Source: Scatomorpha stercorigallinarum (GTDB lineage: Bacteria; Bacillota; Clostridia; Oscillospirales; Oscillospiraceae). Taken from it: a DNA stretch of 25,960 bases. The notes beneath the pieces are model-generated. The model made no database searches. It had not been told where the DNA came from and saw nothing but the letters and a program-made list of their open reading frames with translations. This document shows positions 20,034 to 25,960 of this stretch, one piece after another. Every line of letters starts with the position of its first letter. Within the stretch, counting starts at the first letter, position 1. The translations under genes were made by a program, and so were the position numbers. The stretch is from assembly GCA_944387865.1 (NCBI GenBank), contig CALXGN010000023.1:1-25960 (forward strand), given 5' to 3'.

Positions 20034-20729
20034 TCAGCCCTGGCCATAGTAGGCCTGCGGGCCATGTTTGCGCATGAAGTGCTTGTCCTGCAAATGCTGC
20101 GGCGCCGGCATGGCGTCGGCGTCCACCGCAAGGGTGAGCAGCGCCATATGCGCCACCTCCTCCAGCACCGCAGCGTGGTACACAGCCTCGGCCGCGTCCG
20201 CACCCCAGGCAAATGGGCCGTGGCTGCGGCAGATAACGGCAGGCACGTGCGCAGGCTCGATGCCGCGCGCCCGGAATTCCTCCACGATCACCCTGCCGGT
20301 GTTCCGCTCATAGTCCTCATCGATCTCCTCCGGCGTCAGCGCTCGCGCACAGGGCACCGGCCCATAGAAATAGTCGGCGTGGGTGGTGCCGTAGCACGGG
20401 ATGTCCCGCCCGGCCTGCGCCCAGGCCACCGCGCAGGGGCTGTGCGTATGCACGACGCCCCCCAGGGCCGGGAACTCGCGGTACAGCACAAGGTGGGTCT
20501 TGGTGTCCGAGGAGGGGTTCAGCGCGCCCTCCACCACCTTCCCGTCAAGGTCCAGCACCACCAGCTTATCCGGCGTCAGTTCTTCGTATCTTACGCCCGA
20601 GGGTTTGATGACGACCAGGCCCTTTTCCCGGTCGATACCAGACACATTCCCCCAGGTATATGTCACGAGCCCCCGGCGCGGCAGCTCCATATTGGCTTCA
20701 TATACGCTCTGCTTCAGCTTTTCCAGCAC
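20034..20729 (-). CDS. araD: L-ribulose-5-phosphate 4-epimerase
   Basis: The gene encodes 231 residues, equal to the E. coli AraD length, when started at GTG 20729 (GTG CTG GAA AAG), 5 bases after GAGGTGG. A GTG at 20738, one base past the araA stop, is the other possibility. It has ANMELPRRGLVTYTWGNVSG (N-terminal phosphate-binding region), KPSGVRYEELTPD, the zinc ligands in VVHTHSPCAVAWAQ and ICRSHGPFAWG, and GTTHADYFYG. The enzyme converts L-ribulose 5-phosphate into D-xylulose 5-phosphate for the pentose phosphate pathway. It is the last gene of the araB-araA-araD operon. Confidence 0.95.
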   Translation of the reverse strand: MLEKLKQSVYEANMELPRRGLVTYTWGNVSGIDREKGLVVIKPSGVRYEELTPDKLVVLDLDGKVVEGALNPSSDTKTHLVLYREFPALGGVVHTHSPCAVAWAQAGRDIPCYGTTHADYFYGPVPCARALTPEEIDEDYERNTGRVIVEEFRARGIEPAHVPAVICRSHGPFAWGADAAEAVYHAAVLEEVAHMALLTLAVDADAMPAPQHLQDKHFMRKHGPQAYYGQG

Positions 20730-20739
20730 GGCGCCCACC

Positions 20740-22215
20740 TCACTTCAGCTTCCACGCCAGGTCGGCCAGGAACAGCTCGCGCTCCAGCCCCTCCACCGTG
20801 GTGTCCTTTGTGATGTGCACGAACTCGATGTCCATCATGCGCGCCCAGTCGCGCATCTGCCCGGCCGTCACGTCGTAGCTCAGCACGGTGTGATGCGCGC
20901 CGCCCGCCGTGATCCAGCACTCCACGCCCTCGGTGAGGCTGGGCTCCGCCCGCCACATCACCCGCGCGACCGGCAGGTTGGGCATCTTCATGATGGGCTC
21001 CACACAGTGGATGTCCTGGCAGATCAGGCGCAGGCGGCCGCCCATGTCCACCAAGCTCACCACGATGGCGTCGCCGGCGTGCCCCTCGAATACGAGGCGG
21101 GCGGGCGGTTCCCTGTCGCCGATGCCCAGCGGGTGTACCTCGATGCGCGGCCGCTGCGCGGCCACGCTGGGGCACACTTCCAGCATATGGGCGCCCAGGC
21201 TGTATTCCCGGCCCTTTTCCAGGTGATAGGTATAGTCCTCCATGAAGGCCGTGCCGCCCGTCTGCCCCTCGCTCATGGCCTTGAGTATGGCCGTCATGGC
21301 CGCCACCTTCCAGTCGCCCTCGCCGCCGTAGCCGTAGCCCTGCGCCATCAGGTGCTGGCTGGCGAGGCCCGGCAGCTGCTTCATGCCATACAGGTCCTGG
21401 AATGTGTTGGAGAACGCCCGGCAGCCCTCGGCGTCCAGCATTTTCTTCATGGCCAGCTCCTCACGGGCCTGGTAGCGCACGGTCTCGATGTCGTCCGTGG
21501 CAAAGTCATACAGCTCGCGGTATGTGTCCATGAGGGCGTCTATTTCCCCGTCCGTAACGGCGTCCATCGTCTCCACCAGCTGGCCCACGGGCCAGGTGTT
21601 CACCTGCCAGCCCAGCTTTGCCTGGACCTCAACTTTGTCGCCCTCGGTGACGGCGACCTCGCGCATGTTGTCGCCGAAGCGCATCACCTTCAGCCGCCTG
21701 CTGAACGCCGCCCCCACAGCCGCGCGCATCCAGCTGCCCAGGCGCTCCTGCACGTCCTCATCCCGCCAGTATCCCGCAATGACCTTGCGCGGCATACGCA
21801 GCCGCGCCGCGATGAAGCCGTGCTCGCGGTCGCCATGGGCGGCCTGGTTGAGGTTCATGAAGTCCATGTCGATCTCTTCGTCCGGTATTTCGCGGTCGTA
21901 CTGCGTGGCCAGGTGGCAGTAGGGCTTTTGCAGCGCCGCGAGGCCGTTGATCCACATCTTTGACGGGCTGAACGTATGGCACCACGTCACCAGCCCCGCG
22001 CAGGCCTCGTCGTGATTTGCCTCGCGCACGATGTCCGTTATCTCGGCGTTCGTTTTGGCCGTCAGCTTGTACACGAGCCGGCACGGCAGCCTGCCCGCTG
22101 CGTTCATCTCATCGGCCATCTGCGCCGCGCGGGACGCCACGGTCTCCAGCACCCCGGGGCCGTAAAGGAACTGGCTTCCCACCACGAGCCAGAACTCATA
22201 GCTTTTCATGCTCAT
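20740..22215 (-). CDS. araA: L-arabinose isomerase
   Basis: The gene encodes 491 residues (E. coli AraA has 500). The start MSMKSYEFWLVVGSQFLYGP is the family pattern, with ATG 22215 at 7 bases from AAGGAGG. Other conserved blocks are GLVTWCHTFSPSKMWI, LATQYDREIPDEEIDMDFMNLNQ (in part), SQHLMAQGYGYGGEGDWK with metal-ligand Glu residues, and GGAHHTVLSYDVT with the conserved His pair. It is a cytoplasmic, Mn-dependent enzyme that turns L-arabinose into L-ribulose. It follows araB by 12 bp and precedes araD by 1-10 bp. Confidence 0.97.
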   Translation of the reverse strand: MSMKSYEFWLVVGSQFLYGPGVLETVASRAAQMADEMNAAGRLPCRLVYKLTAKTNAEITDIVREANHDEACAGLVTWCHTFSPSKMWINGLAALQKPYCHLATQYDREIPDEEIDMDFMNLNQAAHGDREHGFIAARLRMPRKVIAGYWRDEDVQERLGSWMRAAVGAAFSRRLKVMRFGDNMREVAVTEGDKVEVQAKLGWQVNTWPVGQLVETMDAVTDGEIDALMDTYRELYDFATDDIETVRYQAREELAMKKMLDAEGCRAFSNTFQDLYGMKQLPGLASQHLMAQGYGYGGEGDWKVAAMTAILKAMSEGQTGGTAFMEDYTYHLEKGREYSLGAHMLEVCPSVAAQRPRIEVHPLGIGDREPPARLVFEGHAGDAIVVSLVDMGGRLRLICQDIHCVEPIMKMPNLPVARVMWRAEPSLTEGVECWITAGGAHHTVLSYDVTAGQMRDWARMMDIEFVHITKDTTVEGLERELFLADLAWKLK

Positions 22216-22227
22216 CTCTGTTCCTCC

Positions 22228-23808
22228 TTACCGCAGGGCCTCCACTGCGGCTCGCTCCACCGCGAGGCCCGTTTTGTAGTCCTCCATGAACCGTGCAAAG
22301 CCCGCGCAGTCCTCCTCCCGCGGGCGCTGGACGGCGCCTTTGGCGTCCGCGAACACCCTGTTCGCCAGATACTGCTCCAGCGTCTCGCCGGGCCGCTTTT
22401 CCAGCATATACGCCGCCAGCAGCGCCATGCCCCAGGGGCCGCCCTCGCCGGCCGTCTCCATCACGGCAACGGGTACTCCCAGCGCCCCCGCCAGCAGCCG
22501 CTGGCCCACAACGGGCGTCTTGAACAGCCCGCCATGGCCCAGCAGCGTGTCCAGCCGCACGCCCTCGCCCTCAAAGAGGATGTCCATGCCCAGCTTCAGC
22601 GTGGCCATGGCCGCATAGAGCTGCACGCGCGCCAGGTTCGCCAGCGTGAGGCGCGCGTCCGGGCGGCGCACCATCAGGGGGCGGCCCTCGGCCAGGCCCG
22701 TCACCGGCTCGCCGGAATAGTAATTGTAGCTCACGAGGCCGCCGCAGTCCGCTTCCCCTTCCAGGGCCTTTTCATAGAACAGGTCGTAGAGCGCCGGCTT
22801 TGCCAGCGGCGCGCCGGCCGCCGCGGCCATCTCCCCCAGCAGCTTCACCCAGGCGTCCAGGTCCGAGGTGCAGGTATTGCAGTGGACCATGGCCACCGGC
22901 GCGCCCGCCGGCGTCGTGACCATGTCGATCTCCGGATAGACCTTTGAAAGCGGTTTTTCCAGCACGAGCATGGCGAATACCGACGTGCCCGCCGACACGT
23001 TGCCCGTGCGCGGGGCCACACTGTCCGTTGCGGCCATGCCCGTGCCCGCGTCGCCTTCCGGCGGGCACAGCGGCACGCCGGGGCGCAATGCGCCGCTCGG
23101 GTCCAGCAGGCGGGCGCCCTCCGCCGTCAGCGCGCCGGCGGCTTCTCCCGCCCGCAGCACGCGCGGCAGGATGTCCGCCAGCCGCCAGGGCATATCCTGC
23201 GCCAGGGCGTCGAATTTCGCCAGCATCGCCCCGTCATAGGCGCACGATGCGCTGTCGATGGGGAACATGCCCGAGGCCTCCCCCACGCCCAGCACCTTTT
23301 CGCCCGTGAGCCGCCAGTGCACATATCCCGCCAGCGTGGTGAGAAACGCTATGTCCTTCACATGGGCCTCGCCGTTCAGCATGGCCTGGTAAAGGTGCGC
23401 CACGCTCCACCGCTGGGGGATATTGAAGCCCAGCAGCTCTGTAAGCCGCGCCGCCGCGGTCCCCGTCGTCGTATTGCGCCATGTGCGGAAGGGCGCGAGC
23501 TGCCCGCCGGCCGCGTCAAACGGCAGGTAGCCGTGCATCATGGCCGAGACGCCCATGGCGCCCACCGACGTGAGCGGCATGCCGTACTTTCCCGCGAACT
23601 CCGCCGCCAGCTTTGCATATGCGTCCTGCACGCCCGCCCACACGTCGTCCAGACTGTATGTCCAGTATCCGTCCTCAAGGCGGTTTTCCCAGTCGTGCGC
23701 GCCCGCGGCCAGCACCGCGTGGCCCGGCCCGATGAGCACCGCCTTGATGCGCGTGGAGCCCAGCTCCAGGCCGAGGGCCGTGTTTTCCAGTTTCAACGCG
23801 TTTGACAT
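22228..23808 (-). CDS. araB: L-ribulokinase-type FGGY carbohydrate kinase
   Basis: The gene encodes 526 residues. The N-terminal lobe has LGLELGSTRIKAVLIG (phosphate-1 motif) and AMMHGYLPFDAAGGQLAPFRTWRN. The C-terminal lobe has GNVSAGTSVFAM, LLGHGGLFKTPVVGQR and ETAGEGGPWGMALLAAY, as in FGGY kinases. Length fits the clostridial AraB-like group and is shorter than E. coli AraB (566). Its place in front of araA and araD makes L-ribulokinase the likely role; on sequence alone xylulokinase-like specificity is possible. AAGGAGATG precedes ATG 23808. An intrinsic terminator ends about 28 bp upstream, with no clear promoter in between. Confidence 0.9.
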   Translation of the reverse strand: MSNALKLENTALGLELGSTRIKAVLIGPGHAVLAAGAHDWENRLEDGYWTYSLDDVWAGVQDAYAKLAAEFAGKYGMPLTSVGAMGVSAMMHGYLPFDAAGGQLAPFRTWRNTTTGTAAARLTELLGFNIPQRWSVAHLYQAMLNGEAHVKDIAFLTTLAGYVHWRLTGEKVLGVGEASGMFPIDSASCAYDGAMLAKFDALAQDMPWRLADILPRVLRAGEAAGALTAEGARLLDPSGALRPGVPLCPPEGDAGTGMAATDSVAPRTGNVSAGTSVFAMLVLEKPLSKVYPEIDMVTTPAGAPVAMVHCNTCTSDLDAWVKLLGEMAAAAGAPLAKPALYDLFYEKALEGEADCGGLVSYNYYSGEPVTGLAEGRPLMVRRPDARLTLANLARVQLYAAMATLKLGMDILFEGEGVRLDTLLGHGGLFKTPVVGQRLLAGALGVPVAVMETAGEGGPWGMALLAAYMLEKRPGETLEQYLANRVFADAKGAVQRPREEDCAGFARFMEDYKTGLAVERAAVEALR

Positions 23809-23835
23809 TTTATCATCTCCTTCGCAGACCCGAAT

Positions 23836-23880
23836 TTAAAAAAGGCGCGGTGGAAACCATCTCGTTTCTGCCGCGCCTTA
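23836..23880 (-). terminator. Intrinsic terminator directly in front of araB
   Basis: On the minus strand AAGGCGCGG (23879-23871) pairs with CCGCGCCTT (23850-23842), with an inner GAAAC/GTTTC stem, and TTTTTT follows at once. It lies 92 bases past the acetyltransferase stop and about 28 bases before araB. It may end the upstream operon or act as an attenuator for araBAD. Confidence 0.8.
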
Positions 23881-23923
23881 TGGCTTCGCTATGTTTTGCT
23901 ATTTTCTGTGAACACGCCGGTGC

Positions 23924-23940
23924 GTAAAGCCGCCCTTTAC
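23924..23940. promoter_or_regulatory. Inverted repeat GTAAAG-N5-CTTTAC upstream of araB
   Basis: GTAAAG (23924-23929) and CTTTAC (23935-23940) flank CCGCC. It could be an operator for the araBAD operon, but no regulator gene is present in the window to match it with. Confidence 0.3.
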
Positions 23941-23971
23941 TGGATCAGGCCCACATTCATGTATTCACCGC

Positions 23972-24466
23972 TTAATAATCAAACTCATGCTCACCGACTT
24001 GAATGGTCTGCGTGAGCTGTTCATCTTTATATGGCTTGCGGATTTCCACCAAGTTGATAACGGTATATCCGCACTTACGGAGAAAACCAATCATACCGTG
24101 ATTGTTGGGGTGAACATAGTTGAATACCGTGTCCTCGCCAAAGGACTTTGCCAATTCCTCAGCCTTTTCAAAGAGCTGCGAAGCAACACCCTTTCTGCGG
24201 AACTCCGGCTTTGCATAGATCGACTCCACCCATACACAAGGCTTATCCACACGACAAACGATGTAGCCGACATATTCGCTATCGCAGACCGCAGCATAAC
24301 ACGGAAAATCTGAATCAATGTATTCCTTCATTTCACTTACTCCTGCATCTGCATCGGGAAGTGCCTTTATCCCTTTGTAGCCTTTCAGGGCAACCCGAAA
24401 GTCAGCTACGAGAGAGCCTAATTGGTTGTAGTTTTCTTTAGTTATCTTTATTACAGTCACTTTCAT
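23972..24466 (-). CDS. GNAT-family N-acetyltransferase
   Basis: The gene encodes 164 residues. ATG 24466 gives MKVTVIKITKENYNQLGSLV after GAGGAAC and overlaps the stop of the upstream gene as ATGA. The GNAT core is visible in YVGYIVCRVDKPCVWVESIYAKPEFRRKGVASQLF (shown in parts): the acetyl-CoA binding loop is RRKGVA near residue 98, and NNHGMIGFLRKCGY is near residue 130. Substrate unknown; aminoglycoside or small-amine acetylation is possible, and protein N-acetylation also occurs in this family. The AT-rich codon use differs sharply from the ara genes next door, which suggests transfer. Confidence 0.88.
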   Translation of the reverse strand: MKVTVIKITKENYNQLGSLVADFRVALKGYKGIKALPDADAGVSEMKEYIDSDFPCYAAVCDSEYVGYIVCRVDKPCVWVESIYAKPEFRRKGVASQLFEKAEELAKSFGEDTVFNYVHPNNHGMIGFLRKCGYTVINLVEIRKPYKDEQLTQTIQVGEHEFDY

Positions 24467-25326
24467 AAAAGTTCCTCTAAGTATGCCATAAGATTGGAGG
24501 GATATCTCCCGTCCATGACGCTCTTGGTCCATTCCCTCACTGCATATTCCTCAAAAGCATTGCATTTTCCTGCATCATCACCAGACAGATAATAAGAACT
24601 ATCCAAGCCAGGATATTTGCACGGTTTCTGTGTAATCCGTTCTTTTAAAAGAAGAATGTATGTGTGTAGAACATGATGCAAAAATTCATGGATAACAGAC
24701 TCTGCTCTAAAAATCCCCGAACTAAAAACAAAACAGTTGTCCTTCATGTGATAATCGGCAGAATAAATGCATTTTATAGGATTGATGACAATTTGAATGT
24801 CTTGCACCGGAGAATGATACTGTTTTACACACCTATCCAAGCAGTTATGGATCAGACTCAGTTCCTTTTCATGGGCAAGGTTTTGCTGAGCGATCCATTG
24901 TTGCTCCCATTTCAAATAATCTTCAAATCCGGTACTGTCAAGAACCGCTTTCAAGGCGTTGGGAAAATCCGCAAGCCAGTTCCACAGTTCATTTCCCCGT
25001 TCCTGGTCTGCAATATTACCCGCACTCATAACTTGATTGCGAAGGTCATCAAAATTTTCATATCCCGCATAATCTGGGAGCAAGTAAAAGGTTGCTGTTT
25101 CCAAAATAGCGGCACGAGGCCAGTATGGATAGACCTCACAGGCCATCTGTCTTGTCTCCGAAAAGAAAGGAGGAGCGCATTGAGACAATGCAAATTTTCG
25201 GATCGCATCAACATGCTCATTCCCACGCTCCATAGAGAAAAAGTCATAGCCACATTGTAGCAAGGCATAGTAAATTGCAGAGATAGCCGGAATACCAGAA
25301 ATCTTTGTTTGTCCATTTTTAGACAT
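24463..25326 (-). CDS. HEXXH zinc-metalloprotease-like protein, unknown family
   Basis: The gene encodes 287 residues. ATG 25326 lies 9 bases after AAAGGAGG and gives MSKNGQTKISGIPAIS. A zinc-binding motif HEFLHHVLH is near residue 211 (VIHEFLHH), and NAFEEYAVREW near residue 258 could supply the third Glu ligand, a gluzincin-like order. There is no signal peptide or membrane segment, so it is probably cytoplasmic. I do not recognise the family and no domain before residue 190 is known to me; the first 190 residues contain many aromatic and acidic residues. The gene is the first of a two-gene operon with the acetyltransferase (4-bp overlap), behind the promoter at 25417-25446, in AT-rich DNA. 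Confidence 0.75.
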   Translation of the reverse strand: MSKNGQTKISGIPAISAIYYALLQCGYDFFSMERGNEHVDAIRKFALSQCAPPFFSETRQMACEVYPYWPRAAILETATFYLLPDYAGYENFDDLRNQVMSAGNIADQERGNELWNWLADFPNALKAVLDSTGFEDYLKWEQQWIAQQNLAHEKELSLIHNCLDRCVKQYHSPVQDIQIVINPIKCIYSADYHMKDNCFVFSSGIFRAESVIHEFLHHVLHTYILLLKERITQKPCKYPGLDSSYYLSGDDAGKCNAFEEYAVREWTKSVMDGRYPSNLMAYLEELL

Positions 25327-25400
25327 TGCTTTTTTCCTCCTTTCGGCAAAATCATTTTCAATATTAACTATGAGTTTCTTCTGCAATAAAGATTCATTTA

Positions 25401-25410
25401 TGTGTACACA
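25401..25410. promoter_or_regulatory. Palindrome TGTGTACACA at the expected transcription start
   Basis: This perfect 10-bp palindrome lies just downstream of the -10 box, where the transcript of the protease-acetyltransferase operon should start. That position suits a repressor operator. Confidence 0.45.
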
Positions 25411-25416
25411 CACATT

Positions 25417-25446
25417 ATTATATAGGATAAGCCGCCATTTTTTCAA
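25417..25446 (-). promoter_or_regulatory. Sigma-A promoter of the protease-acetyltransferase operon
   Basis: On the minus strand TTGAAA (25446-25441), an 18-bp spacer and consensus TATAAT (25422-25417). The leader to ATG 25326 is about 80 bases. Confidence 0.75.
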
Positions 25447-25504
25447 TATCTATTCCGAAATCTATTGAATTAAAGCGTAACTTTTTTATGAACACACCAA
25501 CACA

Positions 25505-25546
25505 AAGCAAGAGCTACCCCGACAAATGACAGGGTGGCTCTTGCTT
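25505..25546 (-). terminator. Terminator hairpin after the DUF6061-like gene
   Basis: AAGCAAGAGC (25505-25514) pairs with GCTCTTGCTT (25537-25546), with an inner ACCC/GGGT pair. It begins 11 bases past the stop at 25558. The following T content is modest (TTTGTGTT). Confidence 0.65.
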
Positions 25547-25557
25547 GATAAGGAAAA

Positions 25558-25803
25558 TCAATCAAGCGGCTTGTACTGTGTGACTGCTTTCAGATAGGCT
25601 TCTGGATCGCCGTTAAAAATTAAATCAGCATATGCGGCAGGGTCATTGTAAATAAGATAATCAAGTTCTGACCGCTGATACATATTGTTGGCTACCTCAT
25701 TTTCAACGGCGATAGTATCAATAGAAACCATGCTGCCATCTGAAAAGCAAAGCTCTACACAAGCGGTATCAAGGTTAAATTCGCAAGATAACAGGTGTTT
25801 CAT
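25558..25803 (-). CDS. DUF6061-like small protein
   Basis: The gene encodes 81 residues starting MKHLLSCEFNLDTACVELCFSDGSMVSIDTIAVENE and ending YLKAVTQYKPLD (pattern quoted in part). The order, short beta strands with CVELxxxDGSMVSID and then an acidic helix with RSELDYLIYNDPAAYADLI, matches from memory a small family (DUF6061) often found in clostridial mobile elements. Function unknown; no membrane segment. GGAGG lies 8 bases before ATG 25803. A terminator-like hairpin sits in its leader (25841-25877) and another after its stop, so it is a single-gene unit. Confidence 0.7.
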   Translation of the reverse strand: MKHLLSCEFNLDTACVELCFSDGSMVSIDTIAVENEVANNMYQRSELDYLIYNDPAAYADLIFNGDPEAYLKAVTQYKPLD

Positions 25804-25822
25804 GGTGAATACCTCCGTATTT

Positions 25823-25882
25823 TTATATTTTGTTACAAAAAAGAACGATGCCGGTCATGCGACTCGACATCGTTCTTTTCAT
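25823..25882 (-). CDS. Possible 19-codon leader peptide spanning the terminator
   Basis: ATG 25882 to TAA 25823 encodes MKRTMSSRMTGIVLFCNKI. The frame runs through the terminator hairpin and stops about 20 bases before the DUF6061-like start, the layout of an attenuator leader peptide. The ribosome binding site is weak (TTGGAAACAAC), so this remains a candidate. Confidence 0.3.
   Translation of the reverse strand: MKRTMSSRMTGIVLFCNKI
25835..25880 (-). terminator. Leader terminator before the DUF6061-like gene
   Basis: On the minus strand AAGAACGATG (25877-25868, complement) pairs with CATCGTTCTT (25850-25841), followed by TTTTTTG. It lies about 40 bases before the gene's start. It may be the end of an upstream transcript or an attenuator. 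Confidence 0.7.
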
Positions 25883-25960
25883 TGTTGTTTCCAACCCTGT
25901 CAGACAGATGCCGTAAAATAGTAATTTTTTAGAATTACTGTCTTACGAGCACCCATCTAA

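Noticed and set aside
23842..23879. T-box riboswitch before araB
   Set aside because: The stem contains ACCGCG and resembles part of a T-box at first glance, but the TGG.ACCGCG core, specifier stem and an amino acid gene are missing.
25901..25957. Short minus-strand frame ending in TASV at the right edge (ATG 25957 to TGA 25901)
   Set aside because: It is only 18 codons with no ribosome binding site visible in the window, and it could equally be non-coding. It is too short to claim as a gene.

Overview
The window is high-GC DNA (most genes are clearly GC-rich) with Firmicutes-type signals: strong AGGAGG ribosome binding sites, sigma-A promoters with 17-18 bp spacers, intrinsic terminators, and CCA-encoding tRNA genes. 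SpoVT-derived sequence, UPF0210/UPF0237, a DUF896-like protein, a rhodanese-less ThiI and a gut-clostridial type of intergenic repeat suggest a GC-rich, anaerobic, probably intestinal clostridium (Oscillospiraceae-like). Species cannot be assigned from this sequence.

Left end (1-2960): the right-hand end of an integrated mobile element. It carries the tail of one gene, a phased CGTACG cluster, a small protein gene and a large serine recombinase. The last ~151 codons of the recombinase frame are not recombinase but a near full-length match to the C-terminal five-sixths of the sporulation regulator SpoVT. The simplest reading is that the element integrated inside spoVT and the recombinase reads in frame across the attachment junction (near 2505) into the host gene remnant. 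This is the most interesting object in the window.

3000-12200: after a bidirectional terminator comes a ten-gene minus-strand array, read from a good promoter at 12156-12184: MATE exporter, YfbR-like nucleotidase, ACT protein (UPF0237), UPF0210 protein, DUF896-like protein, ThiI, CinA, a histidine phosphatase, an HpcH/HpaI aldolase, and a histidine phosphatase fused to an HD domain. Several genes overlap by 4-11 bp, which suggests translational coupling.

12270-15330: a LysE/RhtB exporter and the translational GTPase TypA/BipA on the plus strand, each with its own promoter, followed by a repeat-rich intergenic region with two terminator-like repeats and a MITE-like inverted-repeat element.

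15333-18035: an M20 amidohydrolase followed by a GltS-like membrane transporter (minus strand), driven by a TTGACA/TATTAT promoter, probably for uptake and hydrolysis of an acylated or conjugated amino acid. Then come a tRNA-Asp/tRNA-Thr operon (minus), a secreted protein with a copper-amine-oxidase-N-like domain and a degenerate deacetylase-like domain (plus), and tRNA-Ala (plus).

20034-23808: an araB-araA-araD operon (minus) converting L-arabinose to D-xylulose 5-phosphate, with an intrinsic terminator directly in front of araB and no visible promoter between them. 23972-25960: an AT-rich, probably horizontally acquired segment with a two-gene operon (HEXXH zinc-protease-like protein and GNAT acetyltransferase) and a DUF6061-like small protein behind a leader terminator.
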